From Nitrospirota bacterium (lineage in GTDB: Bacteria > Nitrospirota > Thermodesulfovibrionia > Thermodesulfovibrionales > Magnetobacteriaceae), in contig JADFXZ010000062.1 of assembly GCA_015233265.1 (NCBI GenBank), forward strand, positions 1 to 11,832: DNA of 11,832 bases, read 5' to 3'. Positions 1 through 6,408 of the stretch are shown here, piece by piece; within the stretch, counting starts at the first letter, position 1; each line of letters starts with the position of its first letter. The position numbers and the translations under genes were made by a program. The notes beneath the pieces are model-generated. The model made no database searches and was not told where the DNA came from. It saw only the letters and a program-made list of their open reading frames with translations.

Positions 1-823
1 CGATTACGATATGTCTGGCAAAGTCTGCCGCTGCCATTGCCTTTAAGATAAGTTCACGTTCTATATCGAGTACCTTCACGCACTCATCGCAAAGAGGCCC
101 TTGGGGATAGTAGACATGCCCCTCGTCAGCAAGCTGATGAAGGACATATAAGATGCCGGACTCGGCACGCAGCGGTGAGTCCTTTGCAAAGCCAAGTTTG
201 GCGGCAATTTTATCTGCTGTAAGGAAGCCAACCCCATAGATGTCGGTTGCCAGCTGATAGGGGTTTGTCTTTACGACTTCGATGGAGTTATGACCGTACT
301 GTTTAAATATCTTTATGGCATAGGTGCTGCTTACGCCGTGGGACTGCAAAAAGAGCATGATTTCTTTAATCTCTCTTTGTGTCTCCCATGCCGCCTTAAT
401 CATCGTGACGCGTTTGTCGCCTATGCCGTCAACCTCTCTGAGTCTCTCAACACTTTCTTCGATGACATCGAGGGTCTTTTCGGCAAATTTTGCAACAAGA
501 CGCTTTGCCAGCACCGGGCCGATTCCTTTTATCAGGCCTGAGCCGAGGTATTTCTCGATGCCAACCACCGTGGCCGGTGTTATAGATGTGTATGAGTTTA
601 CCTTGAACTGCTGTCCATATTTTGGGTGGTTAACCCATGTACCCTGAAGAGCAAGCACCTCACCCGGGTTAACTGACAGGAGATTTCCGGCAATGGTTAT
701 GATTCGGCCTTCGTAAGACAATCTGACGATACTGAAGGCGTTTTCTTCGTTGGCATAGGTGATGCGCTCAACCTGCCCCTGAATTTCGACCTCCGGCTGC
801 GGAGTTTTGCGAAAATTTGACAT
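1..823 (-). CDS. recD2: RecD2-like ATP-dependent DNA helicase (SF1B), N-terminal part, cut by window edge
   Basis: The minus strand is open from the ATG at 823-821 to the window edge, giving 274 residues. Residues 10-80 fit the N-terminal OB-like domain of RecD2. Residues 93-145 hold two helix-hairpin-helix motifs in the spacing typical of the family (SGLIKGIGPVLAKR near 95-108 and VDGIGDKR near 131-138). Residues 150-270 continue as the RecD2 helical linker, including NPYQLATDIYGVGF. The Walker A and other helicase motifs would lie beyond position 1, so activity cannot be judged here. An AGGAGG at 827-832 sits three bases before the ATG, a little close but otherwise ideal. RecD2 proteins are 5'-3' helicases outside RecBCD, linked to replication-fork and mismatch or recombination repair. 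The gene is transcribed divergently from the operon at 894. The family call is confident; the remainder of the gene is unseen. Confidence 0.9.
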   Translation of the reverse strand, partial: MSNFRKTPQPEVEIQGQVERITYANEENAFSIVRLSYEGRIITIAGNLLSVNPGEVLALQGTWVNHPKYGQQFKVNSYTSITPATVVGIEKYLGSGLIKGIGPVLAKRLVAKFAEKTLDVIEESVERLREVDGIGDKRVTMIKAAWETQREIKEIMLFLQSHGVSSTYAIKIFKQYGHNSIEVVKTNPYQLATDIYGVGFLTADKIAAKLGFAKDSPLRAESGILYVLHQLADEGHVYYPQGPLCDECVKVLDIERELILKAMAAADFARHIVI

Positions 824-845
824 ATGCCTCCTGTTATATTATCAT
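817..845 (+). promoter_or_regulatory. Strong sigma70-like promoter for the rightward operon
   Basis: TTGACA at 817-822 matches the -35 consensus at six of six positions. A 17-base spacer follows, then TATCAT at 840-845, matching the -10 consensus at five of six. The predicted transcript would begin near 852 and reach the ATG at 894 through a leader of about 40 bases carrying a GGAG Shine-Dalgarno at 883-886. The -35 box overlaps the start codon of the divergent recD2 gene (821-823). It is the best promoter match I found in the window and lies exactly where the operon needs one. It is a sequence match only. Confidence 0.6.
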
Positions 846-871
846 ATTTTAAATCAGAATGGCAGTATCAA
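841..871 (-). promoter_or_regulatory. Possible divergent promoter for recD2
   Basis: On the minus strand TTGATA (871-866) is followed, after a long 19-base spacer, by TATGAT (846-841). Transcription would start around 834 and leave a leader of about ten bases, just enough for the AGGAGG before the recD2 ATG. The -10 box would coincide with that of the rightward promoter, so the two polymerases could not bind together. The long spacer and AT-rich background make this a weak call. Confidence 0.27.
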
Positions 872-893
872 TTTATCACACAGGAGCGCTTAA

Positions 894-1247
894 ATGACAA
901 TTGCTCAATTAACAAAAGCCTTGGGCGAGTTTACCGAGGAGCGGGACTGGGGGCAGTTTCACAGCCCAAAGAATCTTGCAATGGCCCTAAGCGTCGAGGC
1001 GGCAGAGATAGTAGAGCTATTTCAGTGGATAAAGGAAGAGGACAGCTACAGGCTCACTCCGGATAAACTCATGGACTTAAAAGAGGAAATTGGGGACGTG
1101 ATGATATATCTGACGAATCTGGCCAGCAAATTCGACATCGACCCGCTTGAAGCGGCGGCAGAGAAATTGCAAATAAACAAAAAGAAATACCCCGCCGCTC
1201 TTGTAAAGGGCAAATCTGCAAAATATACAGAATATGGAGGCGGTTAA
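894..1247 (+). CDS. MazG-like nucleotide pyrophosphohydrolase (RS21-C6/dCTPase type)
   Basis: This 117-residue protein belongs to the all-alpha NTP pyrophosphatase superfamily. Enzymes of this group hydrolyse a (d)NTP to the monophosphate and pyrophosphate, often removing modified or excess nucleotides, with dCTP-type substrates in the RS21-C6/DCTPP1 branch. Visible signatures are the N-terminal RDWGQFHSPKNL (17-28), the metal-binding ExxE at E35/E38 within EAAEIVELFQW, the second ExxD at E65/D68 within EEIGDVMIYL, and the C-terminal KYP...KYTEY typical of this branch. The length is normal for a single-domain member. The ATG has a GGAG at 883-886, seven bases upstream. It is the first gene behind the promoter at 817-845 and lies two bases before the macro-domain gene. 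The exact substrate cannot be read from the sequence. Confidence 0.9.
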   Translation: MTIAQLTKALGEFTEERDWGQFHSPKNLAMALSVEAAEIVELFQWIKEEDSYRLTPDKLMDLKEEIGDVMIYLTNLASKFDIDPLEAAAEKLQINKKKYPAALVKGKSAKYTEYGGG

Positions 1248-1249
1248 AC

Positions 1250-1783
1250 ATGGAGCTGATAAGCGAAGCATCAATTGGCACTGGCAAACTAAGGCTCGTC
1301 AAGGGCGATATAACCGAGAGGGCTGTTGACGCGATAGTAAACGCGGCAAACTCGCACTTGCAACACGGCGGCGGGGTAGCGGCGGCAATTGTAAGAAAGG
1401 GCGGGAGCCTTATACAGAATGAAAGTGACAAGGCAGGGGTTACCCCTGTGGGGCAAGTGGCGGTCACGCAGGCTGGAAAACTACCCTGCAAGGCAGTCAT
1501 TCATGCCGTCGGGCCGCAAATGGGAGAGGGTAACGAGGATGAAAAACTAAAAAACGCCGTAGTTAATTCACTCAAAGCCGCCGCCGAAAGAGGTTTTATA
1601 AGCATATCTATGCCAGCTATCAGCTCAGGTATTTTTGGGTTTCCAAAGGACAGGTGTGCACAGATTTTAGTTGGGACAAGTAAGCGGTTTCTTGAGGATA
1701 ATCCGACGACAAGTGTAAAGATTATAGAGTTTTGCATCTATGACGATGTGACACTGGGGTATTTTAGGAGGGAATTCGAGTAA
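1250..1783 (+). CDS. Macro-domain protein, probable ADP-ribose (derivative) hydrolase
   Basis: The 177 residues form one complete macro domain. Macro domains bind ADP-ribose and many remove it from proteins or deacetylate O-acetyl-ADP-ribose. Seen here: GDIT (19-22), the VNAAN motif (30-34), the phosphate-binding glycine loop HGGGVAAAI (39-47), HAVGP (85-89) and the second loop SSGIFGFP (125-132). The GGGVAAAI loop lacks the aspartate of the MacroD/YmdB GGVDGAI motif and resembles the archaeal AF1521-type branch, whose members hydrolyse ADP-ribosyl esters on acidic residues. The ATG has GGAGG at 1236-1240, nine bases upstream, inside the end of the preceding gene, so the two are likely translated together. 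No ADP-ribosyltransferase toxin gene adjoins it, so a DarTG-type antitoxin is unlikely. The family is certain; the substrate is inferred. Confidence 0.9.
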   Translation: MELISEASIGTGKLRLVKGDITERAVDAIVNAANSHLQHGGGVAAAIVRKGGSLIQNESDKAGVTPVGQVAVTQAGKLPCKAVIHAVGPQMGEGNEDEKLKNAVVNSLKAAAERGFISISMPAISSGIFGFPKDRCAQILVGTSKRFLEDNPTTSVKIIEFCIYDDVTLGYFRREFE

Positions 1784-1848
1784 TGACCGCTTATTGGGAT
1801 GAAATAATCACTTGAAAAATTTCTCGTAAATACGCCAATATACAGGCT

Positions 1849-2835
1849 ATGACTAAATCATTCGTCATGAAACATGCTGGCATGTTCATCATTTTCATTT
1901 TCACCCTGCAATCGGGCGCATTCGCCGCAGAGGCAGGGAAGGTTATTATGAACTTCAGCGAAAAAAACGGTATGCTGCGGTTTGTCTTTCAAAGCACGAA
2001 CGACTCTATTATAACCGCTGCAACAGTCAACGACTCTTATAGCATCGTAAAGATTGATTTCCCGGGCAATTTTTCATTTGACGCGGCAACACTGCCACAG
2101 CCGCACAAGATTACCCATAAGGGCAATAGTATCTATTTAAACATAAAAAATCTTTCTAAAACAAAGGTCTCACGATATGGCGGTCCGCCCCGCTTAGTTA
2201 TAGAAGCCTACACAGATGGCCATACATCCACAGCAGAGCCGCCTGCTGTTTCAGCGAGGACTAACGAGACCGCCGGGCTTAGTATTCTTTTAGACGCCGG
2301 ACATGGCGGCAGCGACACGGGGATAATCTCAGGGCAGTTTAAGGAAAGCGCCCTTTCTCTTTCCGTGTGTGCTGATTTAGCTAAACGCATGACCGGCAAG
2401 GTACGCAGGGTTGCCATTACCAGAAAGGATGACTCGGCCGTGTCCATTAGCCAACGACTCATAGACATTCGTAAATTCAAGCCGAATTTATTTATCAGCA
2501 TACATGTCTCATCCTCAGAGACCTTTGCCATATATACATCGAGCTTTCCTACTGTTATGTCAGGGCCTGATATGGCGTATAACTCATCATATGCACAGTC
2601 GGCGTATCTGGAGAAGAGCAGGGCACTTTCAAGGGCCATTGGCAGCGCCATTACCGATAAGTTCAAGCTGCAGCCAGTCTTTAGGGAGATGCCCATCCCG
2701 TTACTGTCTTCCACGGCTGCAACGGCCACCATGGTTGAGATACCAAATCCGGCCGCTTTTACATACAATGATGAAACGATTCATTCCATTTCGGACGCTA
2801 TAGTCAGGGCGGTATCAGAATATGCAAAAAAGTAA
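1849..2835 (+). CDS. Secreted N-acetylmuramoyl-L-alanine amidase (Amidase_3, AmiC-like)
   Basis: This 328-residue zinc amidase should cut the bond between N-acetylmuramic acid and the L-alanine of the stem peptide in the periplasm. A signal peptide is clear: positively charged start, hydrophobic core at 11-22 and a cleavage site after AFA (26). Residues 30-120 form a beta-rich AMIN-like region, and 145-326 the catalytic domain. Catalytic residues are all present: H152 in DAGHGG, E166 in FKESALSL, H219 in ISIHVSSS and the distal E297 in MVEIPN. The usual HANA after the third motif reads HVSS. The start is uncertain: ATG 1849 has no good Shine-Dalgarno, and Met7 (1867) or Met12 (1882) would still leave a signal peptide. 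The 65 bases upstream (1784-1848) hold a TTGAAA at 1812 but no well-spaced -10. The gene overlaps the GerM-domain gene by 14 bases and lies near murI, suggesting a peptidoglycan module. Confidence 0.88.
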   Translation: MTKSFVMKHAGMFIIFIFTLQSGAFAAEAGKVIMNFSEKNGMLRFVFQSTNDSIITAATVNDSYSIVKIDFPGNFSFDAATLPQPHKITHKGNSIYLNIKNLSKTKVSRYGGPPRLVIEAYTDGHTSTAEPPAVSARTNETAGLSILLDAGHGGSDTGIISGQFKESALSLSVCADLAKRMTGKVRRVAITRKDDSAVSISQRLIDIRKFKPNLFISIHVSSSETFAIYTSSFPTVMSGPDMAYNSSYAQSAYLEKSRALSRAIGSAITDKFKLQPVFREMPIPLLSSTAATATMVEIPNPAAFTYNDETIHSISDAIVRAVSEYAKK

Positions 2836-3418
2836 GATAATTTTCCTGGTAATTTTACCGATAGTATTACTAATAGTTGGCACAACGGCCGTATATTATT
2901 ATATAATGTGGAAGGACGACAATAACTCAGGCTCGACAAGCCTGATAGCGCTAAAGGAGAAGGAGAAACTCGTAAGCGATGCCCAGGACATAAAGGTGTT
3001 CTACCCCGAAGGGGCAGCCCTCAACATCATGGTCATAAAGATTAAGCAGACATTCGATACAATGAAAATAGCCGAAACCGCAATAGGGGAGCTTTTTAAT
3101 CTTAACTCGATACCAAACAAGGAGGCCTTCCCGTCAAATGCCAGGGTACTGGGAATCTACTATGGCATCGATAAAATACTCTATGTCGATTTATCGTCCG
3201 AGATAAAAAGGAATTTTCAGGGTGATGCACTCAAGGAATTTTTAATTATAAAGAGTATATACGAGACGGCCACCTCTAATTTAGAGCTTGATGACGTTAA
3301 GATTCTGATAAATGGAAAAGAAGAGGATACAATAGGAGGACACTACAACATCAGTTCCCCCATAAAAAGGATAGCCACACAAGAGGTGAAATTCGATGAA
3401 ATTCAAAAACATGGCTGA
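2822..3418 (+). CDS. Membrane-anchored GerM-domain protein
   Basis: The protein has 198 residues: a short cytoplasmic start (MQKSK), one transmembrane segment at about 6-28, a charged linker, and an extracytoplasmic GerMN domain from about 55 to 185. Diagnostic patches are LGIYYG (109-114), ILYVDLSSEI (118-127), a following GDALKEF, and the late IGGHYNISSPI. GerM was named in Bacillus, where it affects sporulation and germination cortex. The domain is also common in non-sporulating bacteria beside amidase and glutamate racemase genes, where its role is not established. Here it overlaps the amidase gene by 14 bases and murI by 23, which suggests a shared role in cell-wall growth. No Shine-Dalgarno precedes ATG 2822, so translation is probably coupled to the upstream gene. 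The domain call is firm; the molecular function is unknown. Confidence 0.85.
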   Translation: MQKSKIIFLVILPIVLLIVGTTAVYYYIMWKDDNNSGSTSLIALKEKEKLVSDAQDIKVFYPEGAALNIMVIKIKQTFDTMKIAETAIGELFNLNSIPNKEAFPSNARVLGIYYGIDKILYVDLSSEIKRNFQGDALKEFLIIKSIYETATSNLELDDVKILINGKEEDTIGGHYNISSPIKRIATQEVKFDEIQKHG

Positions 3419-4265
3419 TCTGCCTATAGGGATTTTCGACTCAGGCGTGGGCGGGCTGACGGTTTTAAAAGAGATTCACGCCCGGCTGCCAGCAGAAAGC
3501 ACTATTTATCTGGGGGATACCGCACGTGTGCCATATGGCATACGCTCAGCCGAGACGGTTATCAAGTATTCGCTTGAGAATAGTTCGTTTCTGGTGGAAA
3601 AAGGGATAAAGCTGTTGATAATAGCCTGCAACACGGCATCCGCTGTAAGTCTGGACATAATTCGAAATACCTTTAAGATACCGGTATTAGGCGTGATAGA
3701 CCCCGGGGCTAAGGCCGCAGCCCTTGCAACCAAAAACAGCCGAGTAGGGGTAATAGGCACAGAGGCTACCATAAAAAGTGGTGCCTATGGCAGGACAATC
3801 CGGCGCATTAACCCCGGCATCTCGGTAATCGAACGCTCATGTCCGCTGTTTGTCCCGCTTGTTGAGGAGGGATGGCTCGATGACGAGGTGGTTGAACTAA
3901 TTGTACGCAGGTATTTAACCCAAATGAAACTCTCCAATATAGACACACTTGTTCTGGGCTGTACGCACTACCCGCTGTTAAAAAAGGTGATTAAAAAGGT
4001 AATGGGCGATGATGTCGTCCTTATAGACTCGGCAATTGAAAAGGCAAAAAATGTCAGCAATATACTGACATCGTCTGGGTTACTAAAACCTCTGGATACA
4101 CCAATCTCAAGGAAATACTACGTCACGGACGCTCCAGAGAGGTTTCAGGAAATCGGCAAGCGTTTTATGTTGGAGGCCTTAGATGACATCACGAAAATTG
4201 AAATTGCATCATTAGAGGAGAAGGCCGTGGCGTTAAAAAAAGCCTGTGGCTGTGGAGGCGTATGA
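3396..4265 (+). CDS. murI: Glutamate racemase
   Basis: This 289-residue cytoplasmic enzyme interconverts L- and D-glutamate and supplies D-Glu for the peptidoglycan stem peptide. All key residues of the cofactor-independent two-cysteine mechanism are visible: D15 in IFDSGVGG, C78 in IACNTAS, C189 and H191 in LGCTHYPLL, plus the substrate-binding VPYG (46-49). The start at 3396 is supported by GAGG at 3383-3386 with a nine-base spacer, even though it lies 23 bases inside the GerM-domain gene; Met6 (3411) is an alternative. The tail (CGCGG) is cysteine- and glycine-rich because it runs through the Shine-Dalgarno of the next gene. It overlaps rph by an ATGA. The length is slightly above the usual 260-275 residues, owing to the C-terminal extension. 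Confidence 0.96.
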   Translation: MKFKNMADLPIGIFDSGVGGLTVLKEIHARLPAESTIYLGDTARVPYGIRSAETVIKYSLENSSFLVEKGIKLLIIACNTASAVSLDIIRNTFKIPVLGVIDPGAKAAALATKNSRVGVIGTEATIKSGAYGRTIRRINPGISVIERSCPLFVPLVEEGWLDDEVVELIVRRYLTQMKLSNIDTLVLGCTHYPLLKKVIKKVMGDDVVLIDSAIEKAKNVSNILTSSGLLKPLDTPISRKYYVTDAPERFQEIGKRFMLEALDDITKIEIASLEEKAVALKKACGCGGV

Positions 4266-4996
4266 GAGTTGACGGCAGGGCAAACTCAGAGTTAAGGCCG
4301 GTTAAGATAACCAGGGGGGCGATTAAGTATGCCGAGGGCTCGGCGCTTATAGAGGCGGGAAACACACGGGTAATCTGTACGACGACGATAGAGGAGACCG
4401 TGCCGCCATTTCTAAAGGACAAGGGAAAGGGCTGGGTAACCGCCGAATATGGAATGCTTCCGCGCTCAACTCACACTCGTATGACCAGAGAAGGGCGCAG
4501 CGGCAAGCCAAATGGCCGCACACAGGAGATCCAGCGTCTCATAGGCCGTGCAATGCGAAGTGTAGTTGACCTGTCTTTGCTTGGTGAGAGGTCTTTCCTG
4601 ATTGACTGCGACGTACTTCAGGCAGACGGCGGCACACGGACGGCCTCGATAACGGGCGCTTATGTGTGTTTCATCGATGCGCTTGCCTTTGCCGTCAGAA
4701 ACGGTATGATAAGAAAACTTCCCCCAATTGACTTTGTTGCTGCGGTCAGCGTGGGTGTGGTCGATGGGCAGCCCATGCTTGATTTGTGTTACTCAGAGGA
4801 CAACCACGCGGATGTGGACATGAATATAGTGATGACAGGTTCAGGTAAATATGTCGAAGTGCAGGGGACTGCCGAAGGCGCCCCATTTTCAGAAGAGACA
4901 TTAAACGAGCTTCTCGCTCTTGCCCGTGCAGGTATTGTGAATCTCATCGGATTACAAAGGGAGGTATTGGCTGATGATCTTGTATTTGGCAACTAA
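4262..4996 (+). CDS. rph: Ribonuclease PH
   Basis: The protein has 244 residues, the usual length for RNase PH, a phosphorolytic 3'-5' exoribonuclease that trims tRNA and other RNA 3' ends as a hexameric ring. The N-terminus MRVDGR...LRPV is typical. Phosphate-binding R86 lies in NGRTQEI, and R126 lies in the GGTRTAS motif (123-129). The acidic cluster LCYSEDNHADVDMN (175-188) provides the conserved catalytic aspartates near D180 and D186. Both RNase PH sub-domains are intact, and the C-terminus (LIGLQREVL) is complete. ATG 4262 overlaps the murI stop, with GGAGG at 4254-4258 only three bases upstream. Its position between murI and rdgB fits a widespread bacterial linkage of rph and rdgB. Confidence 0.97.
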   Translation: MRVDGRANSELRPVKITRGAIKYAEGSALIEAGNTRVICTTTIEETVPPFLKDKGKGWVTAEYGMLPRSTHTRMTREGRSGKPNGRTQEIQRLIGRAMRSVVDLSLLGERSFLIDCDVLQADGGTRTASITGAYVCFIDALAFAVRNGMIRKLPPIDFVAAVSVGVVDGQPMLDLCYSEDNHADVDMNIVMTGSGKYVEVQGTAEGAPFSEETLNELLALARAGIVNLIGLQREVLADDLVFGN

Positions 4997-5591
4997 GAAT
5001 CTGGGGAAGGTGAGGGAGATTAACGCCTTGTTTGCCGCTACCGGCATTGAGTTTGTCAGTGCGGCGGGTATCATGGGCAATGTTGTTGAAGACGGAGACA
5101 CGTATCATAAGAATGCCTTTAAAAAGGCAATGGCCGTTTACGAACAAAACACCAACCCTGTAGTTGCCGAGGACTCAGGGCTTGAGGTCGATGCCCTCGA
5201 TGGAGCCCCTGGTGTGTACTCAGCCCGATTCGCCTCCGAGGAGGAGGGCGTAAACTCAAGCGATGAAGACAATATCAACGCCCTCTTAGACTTTATTCAG
5301 GATACGCCGCCACCTGACCGTACTGCCAGGTATGTCTGCATATTTTGCCTGATGCTGGGGGGTAAATCGCTGTTTTTTGAGGGTGAGGTAGAAGGCACAA
5401 TAGCAATGCAACCGGCCGGTACATCGGGATTTGGTTACGACCCGGTATTTATCCCAAACGGTTACGACAAGACATTTTCAGAACTTGGTGACGAAGTTAA
5501 AAACAAGATCAGCCACCGCGCAATGGCGGTGCTTAAATTGAAAGATTATTTATTAGATTATTTAATTTCAGAGGATCAGAACAGAAAATAA
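4974..5591 (+). CDS. rdgB: XTP/dITP diphosphatase (RdgB/HAM1 family)
   Basis: This 205-residue enzyme hydrolyses dITP, XTP and related deaminated purine nucleotides to monophosphates and pyrophosphate, keeping them out of DNA and RNA. Signatures: ATKNLGKVREI (6-16) at the N-terminus, the catalytic and metal-binding AEDSGLEVDALDGAPG (65-80) with D67 as probable general base, GFGYDPVF (152-159) and the C-terminal SHRAMA (180-185). The start overlaps rph by 23 bases and is supported by AGGGAGG at 4958-4964 with a nine-base spacer. It is the third nucleotide- or nucleoside-scavenging enzyme of this operon, after the MazG-like and macro-domain proteins. The last 15 residues, DYLLDYLISEDQNRK, are coded by an AT-rich stretch that may contain a promoter for the following sugar genes. 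Confidence 0.96.
   Translation: MILYLATKNLGKVREINALFAATGIEFVSAAGIMGNVVEDGDTYHKNAFKKAMAVYEQNTNPVVAEDSGLEVDALDGAPGVYSARFASEEEGVNSSDEDNINALLDFIQDTPPPDRTARYVCIFCLMLGGKSLFFEGEVEGTIAMQPAGTSGFGYDPVFIPNGYDKTFSELGDEVKNKISHRAMAVLKLKDYLLDYLISEDQNRK
5538..5566 (+). promoter_or_regulatory. Candidate internal promoter before the CDP-sugar cassette
   Basis: TTGAAA at 5538-5543 (five of six to the -35 consensus), a 17-base spacer, and TTTAAT at 5561-5566 (five of six to -10) lie inside the 3' end of rdgB. A start near 5573 would give the sugar cassette its own transcript. The stretch is AT-rich coding sequence, so a chance match is quite possible. Confidence 0.35.
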
Positions 5592-5594
5592 TAT

Positions 5595-6380
5595 ATGAAA
5601 GTAGTAATTCTATGCGGCGGACAAGGCACACGCCTTCGACAAGAGACTGAGTTTAAGCCTAAGGCAATGGTCGAAATCGGCCAGATGCCCATTTTGATGC
5701 ACATTATGAAGTGCTATGCACATTATGGATTCAGGGAATTTGTCCTGTGCCTGGGTTATAAGGGCGATCAAATCAAGGATTTCTTCTACCGTTTCGAAAT
5801 TTTGACAAATGATTTCACAATAGACCTGCACACTAAAGCAATCACATTCCACCCCCGCAACGAAAGCCTGTACGAAGGCTGGAAGATAACGCTTGCCGAG
5901 ACGGGACTTAGCGCTATGACAGGGGCGCGCCTAAAGCGCGTGGAGGACTACATAGACGGGGACTTGTTCATGGTAACCTATGGTGATGGCGTTACCGATT
6001 TAAATATTGGACAACTGCTGAGTTTTCACCGTGGACACGGCAAAATTGGTACGGTAACGGGGGTTGTGCCGCCCTCACGCTACGGGGAACTCATAATAGA
6101 TCATGACAAAGTGGTCTCATTTATGGAAAAACCCAATGACAGCGGCAGCGCCATAAGCGGCGGCTATTTTGTGTTTAACAGAGAGTTTTTTGATTATCTC
6201 GATGACACAGACGGCTGTGTGCTTGAGAAGCTGCCCCTTGAGAGGCTTGCAAAAGACGGACATTTAAGGGTATTTCACCACAAGGGGTTTTGGCAGTGCA
6301 TGGACACGTACAGGGACTATAATTATTTGAAGGATATGTGGGAGGCTGGCTCTCCGCCGTGGAAGCTTTGGCAGGATTAA
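5595..6380 (+). CDS. rfbF: Glucose-1-phosphate cytidylyltransferase
   Basis: The 261 residues match RfbF/DdhA, which makes CDP-glucose from CTP and glucose-1-phosphate, the entry step of CDP-linked deoxysugar synthesis. The nucleotide-binding GGQGTRL is at 8-14, followed by the FKPKAMVEIG patch (20-29). GWKITLAETG (95-104) and TGARLKRV (109-116) are the signature that separates cytidylyltransferases of this group from thymidylyltransferases such as RmlA. The metal-binding aspartate is D131 in YGDGVTD. The C-terminal GFWQCMDTYRDYNYL is also diagnostic. The ATG lies three bases after the rdgB stop and has no good Shine-Dalgarno (GAGG at 5571-5574 is too far away), so it may rely on coupling. 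It starts a five-gene surface-sugar cassette. Confidence 0.95.
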   Translation: MKVVILCGGQGTRLRQETEFKPKAMVEIGQMPILMHIMKCYAHYGFREFVLCLGYKGDQIKDFFYRFEILTNDFTIDLHTKAITFHPRNESLYEGWKITLAETGLSAMTGARLKRVEDYIDGDLFMVTYGDGVTDLNIGQLLSFHRGHGKIGTVTGVVPPSRYGELIIDHDKVVSFMEKPNDSGSAISGGYFVFNREFFDYLDDTDGCVLEKLPLERLAKDGHLRVFHHKGFWQCMDTYRDYNYLKDMWEAGSPPWKLWQD

Positions 6381-6408
6381 CTATCAGGCAATTTCACCGG
6401 GCACAAAT

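Noticed and set aside
290..647. Plus-strand open frames inside the recD2 region
   Set aside because: They are antisense to a continuous minus-strand RecD2 reading frame with clear domain motifs, have no plausible ribosome binding site and resemble no protein family.
1250..1783. Macro-domain protein as DarG antitoxin of a DarTG system
   Set aside because: No DarT-like ADP-ribosyltransferase lies beside it, the protein is a lone macro domain, and its partners are house-cleaning and cell-wall genes.
1812..1844. Promoter TTGAAA ... TATACA before the amidase gene
   Set aside because: The spacer is 21 bases, too long for a sigma70 promoter, and no better pair exists in the 65-base gap.
2208..2768. 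Minus-strand open frame of 186 codons opposite the amidase gene
   Set aside because: It mirrors the catalytic domain of the amidase, whose zinc ligands prove the plus-strand frame; no start signals or family features are visible.
2822..3418. Evidence for spore formation from the GerM domain
   Set aside because: GerM domains are widespread in non-spore-formers, and no other sporulation gene is present.
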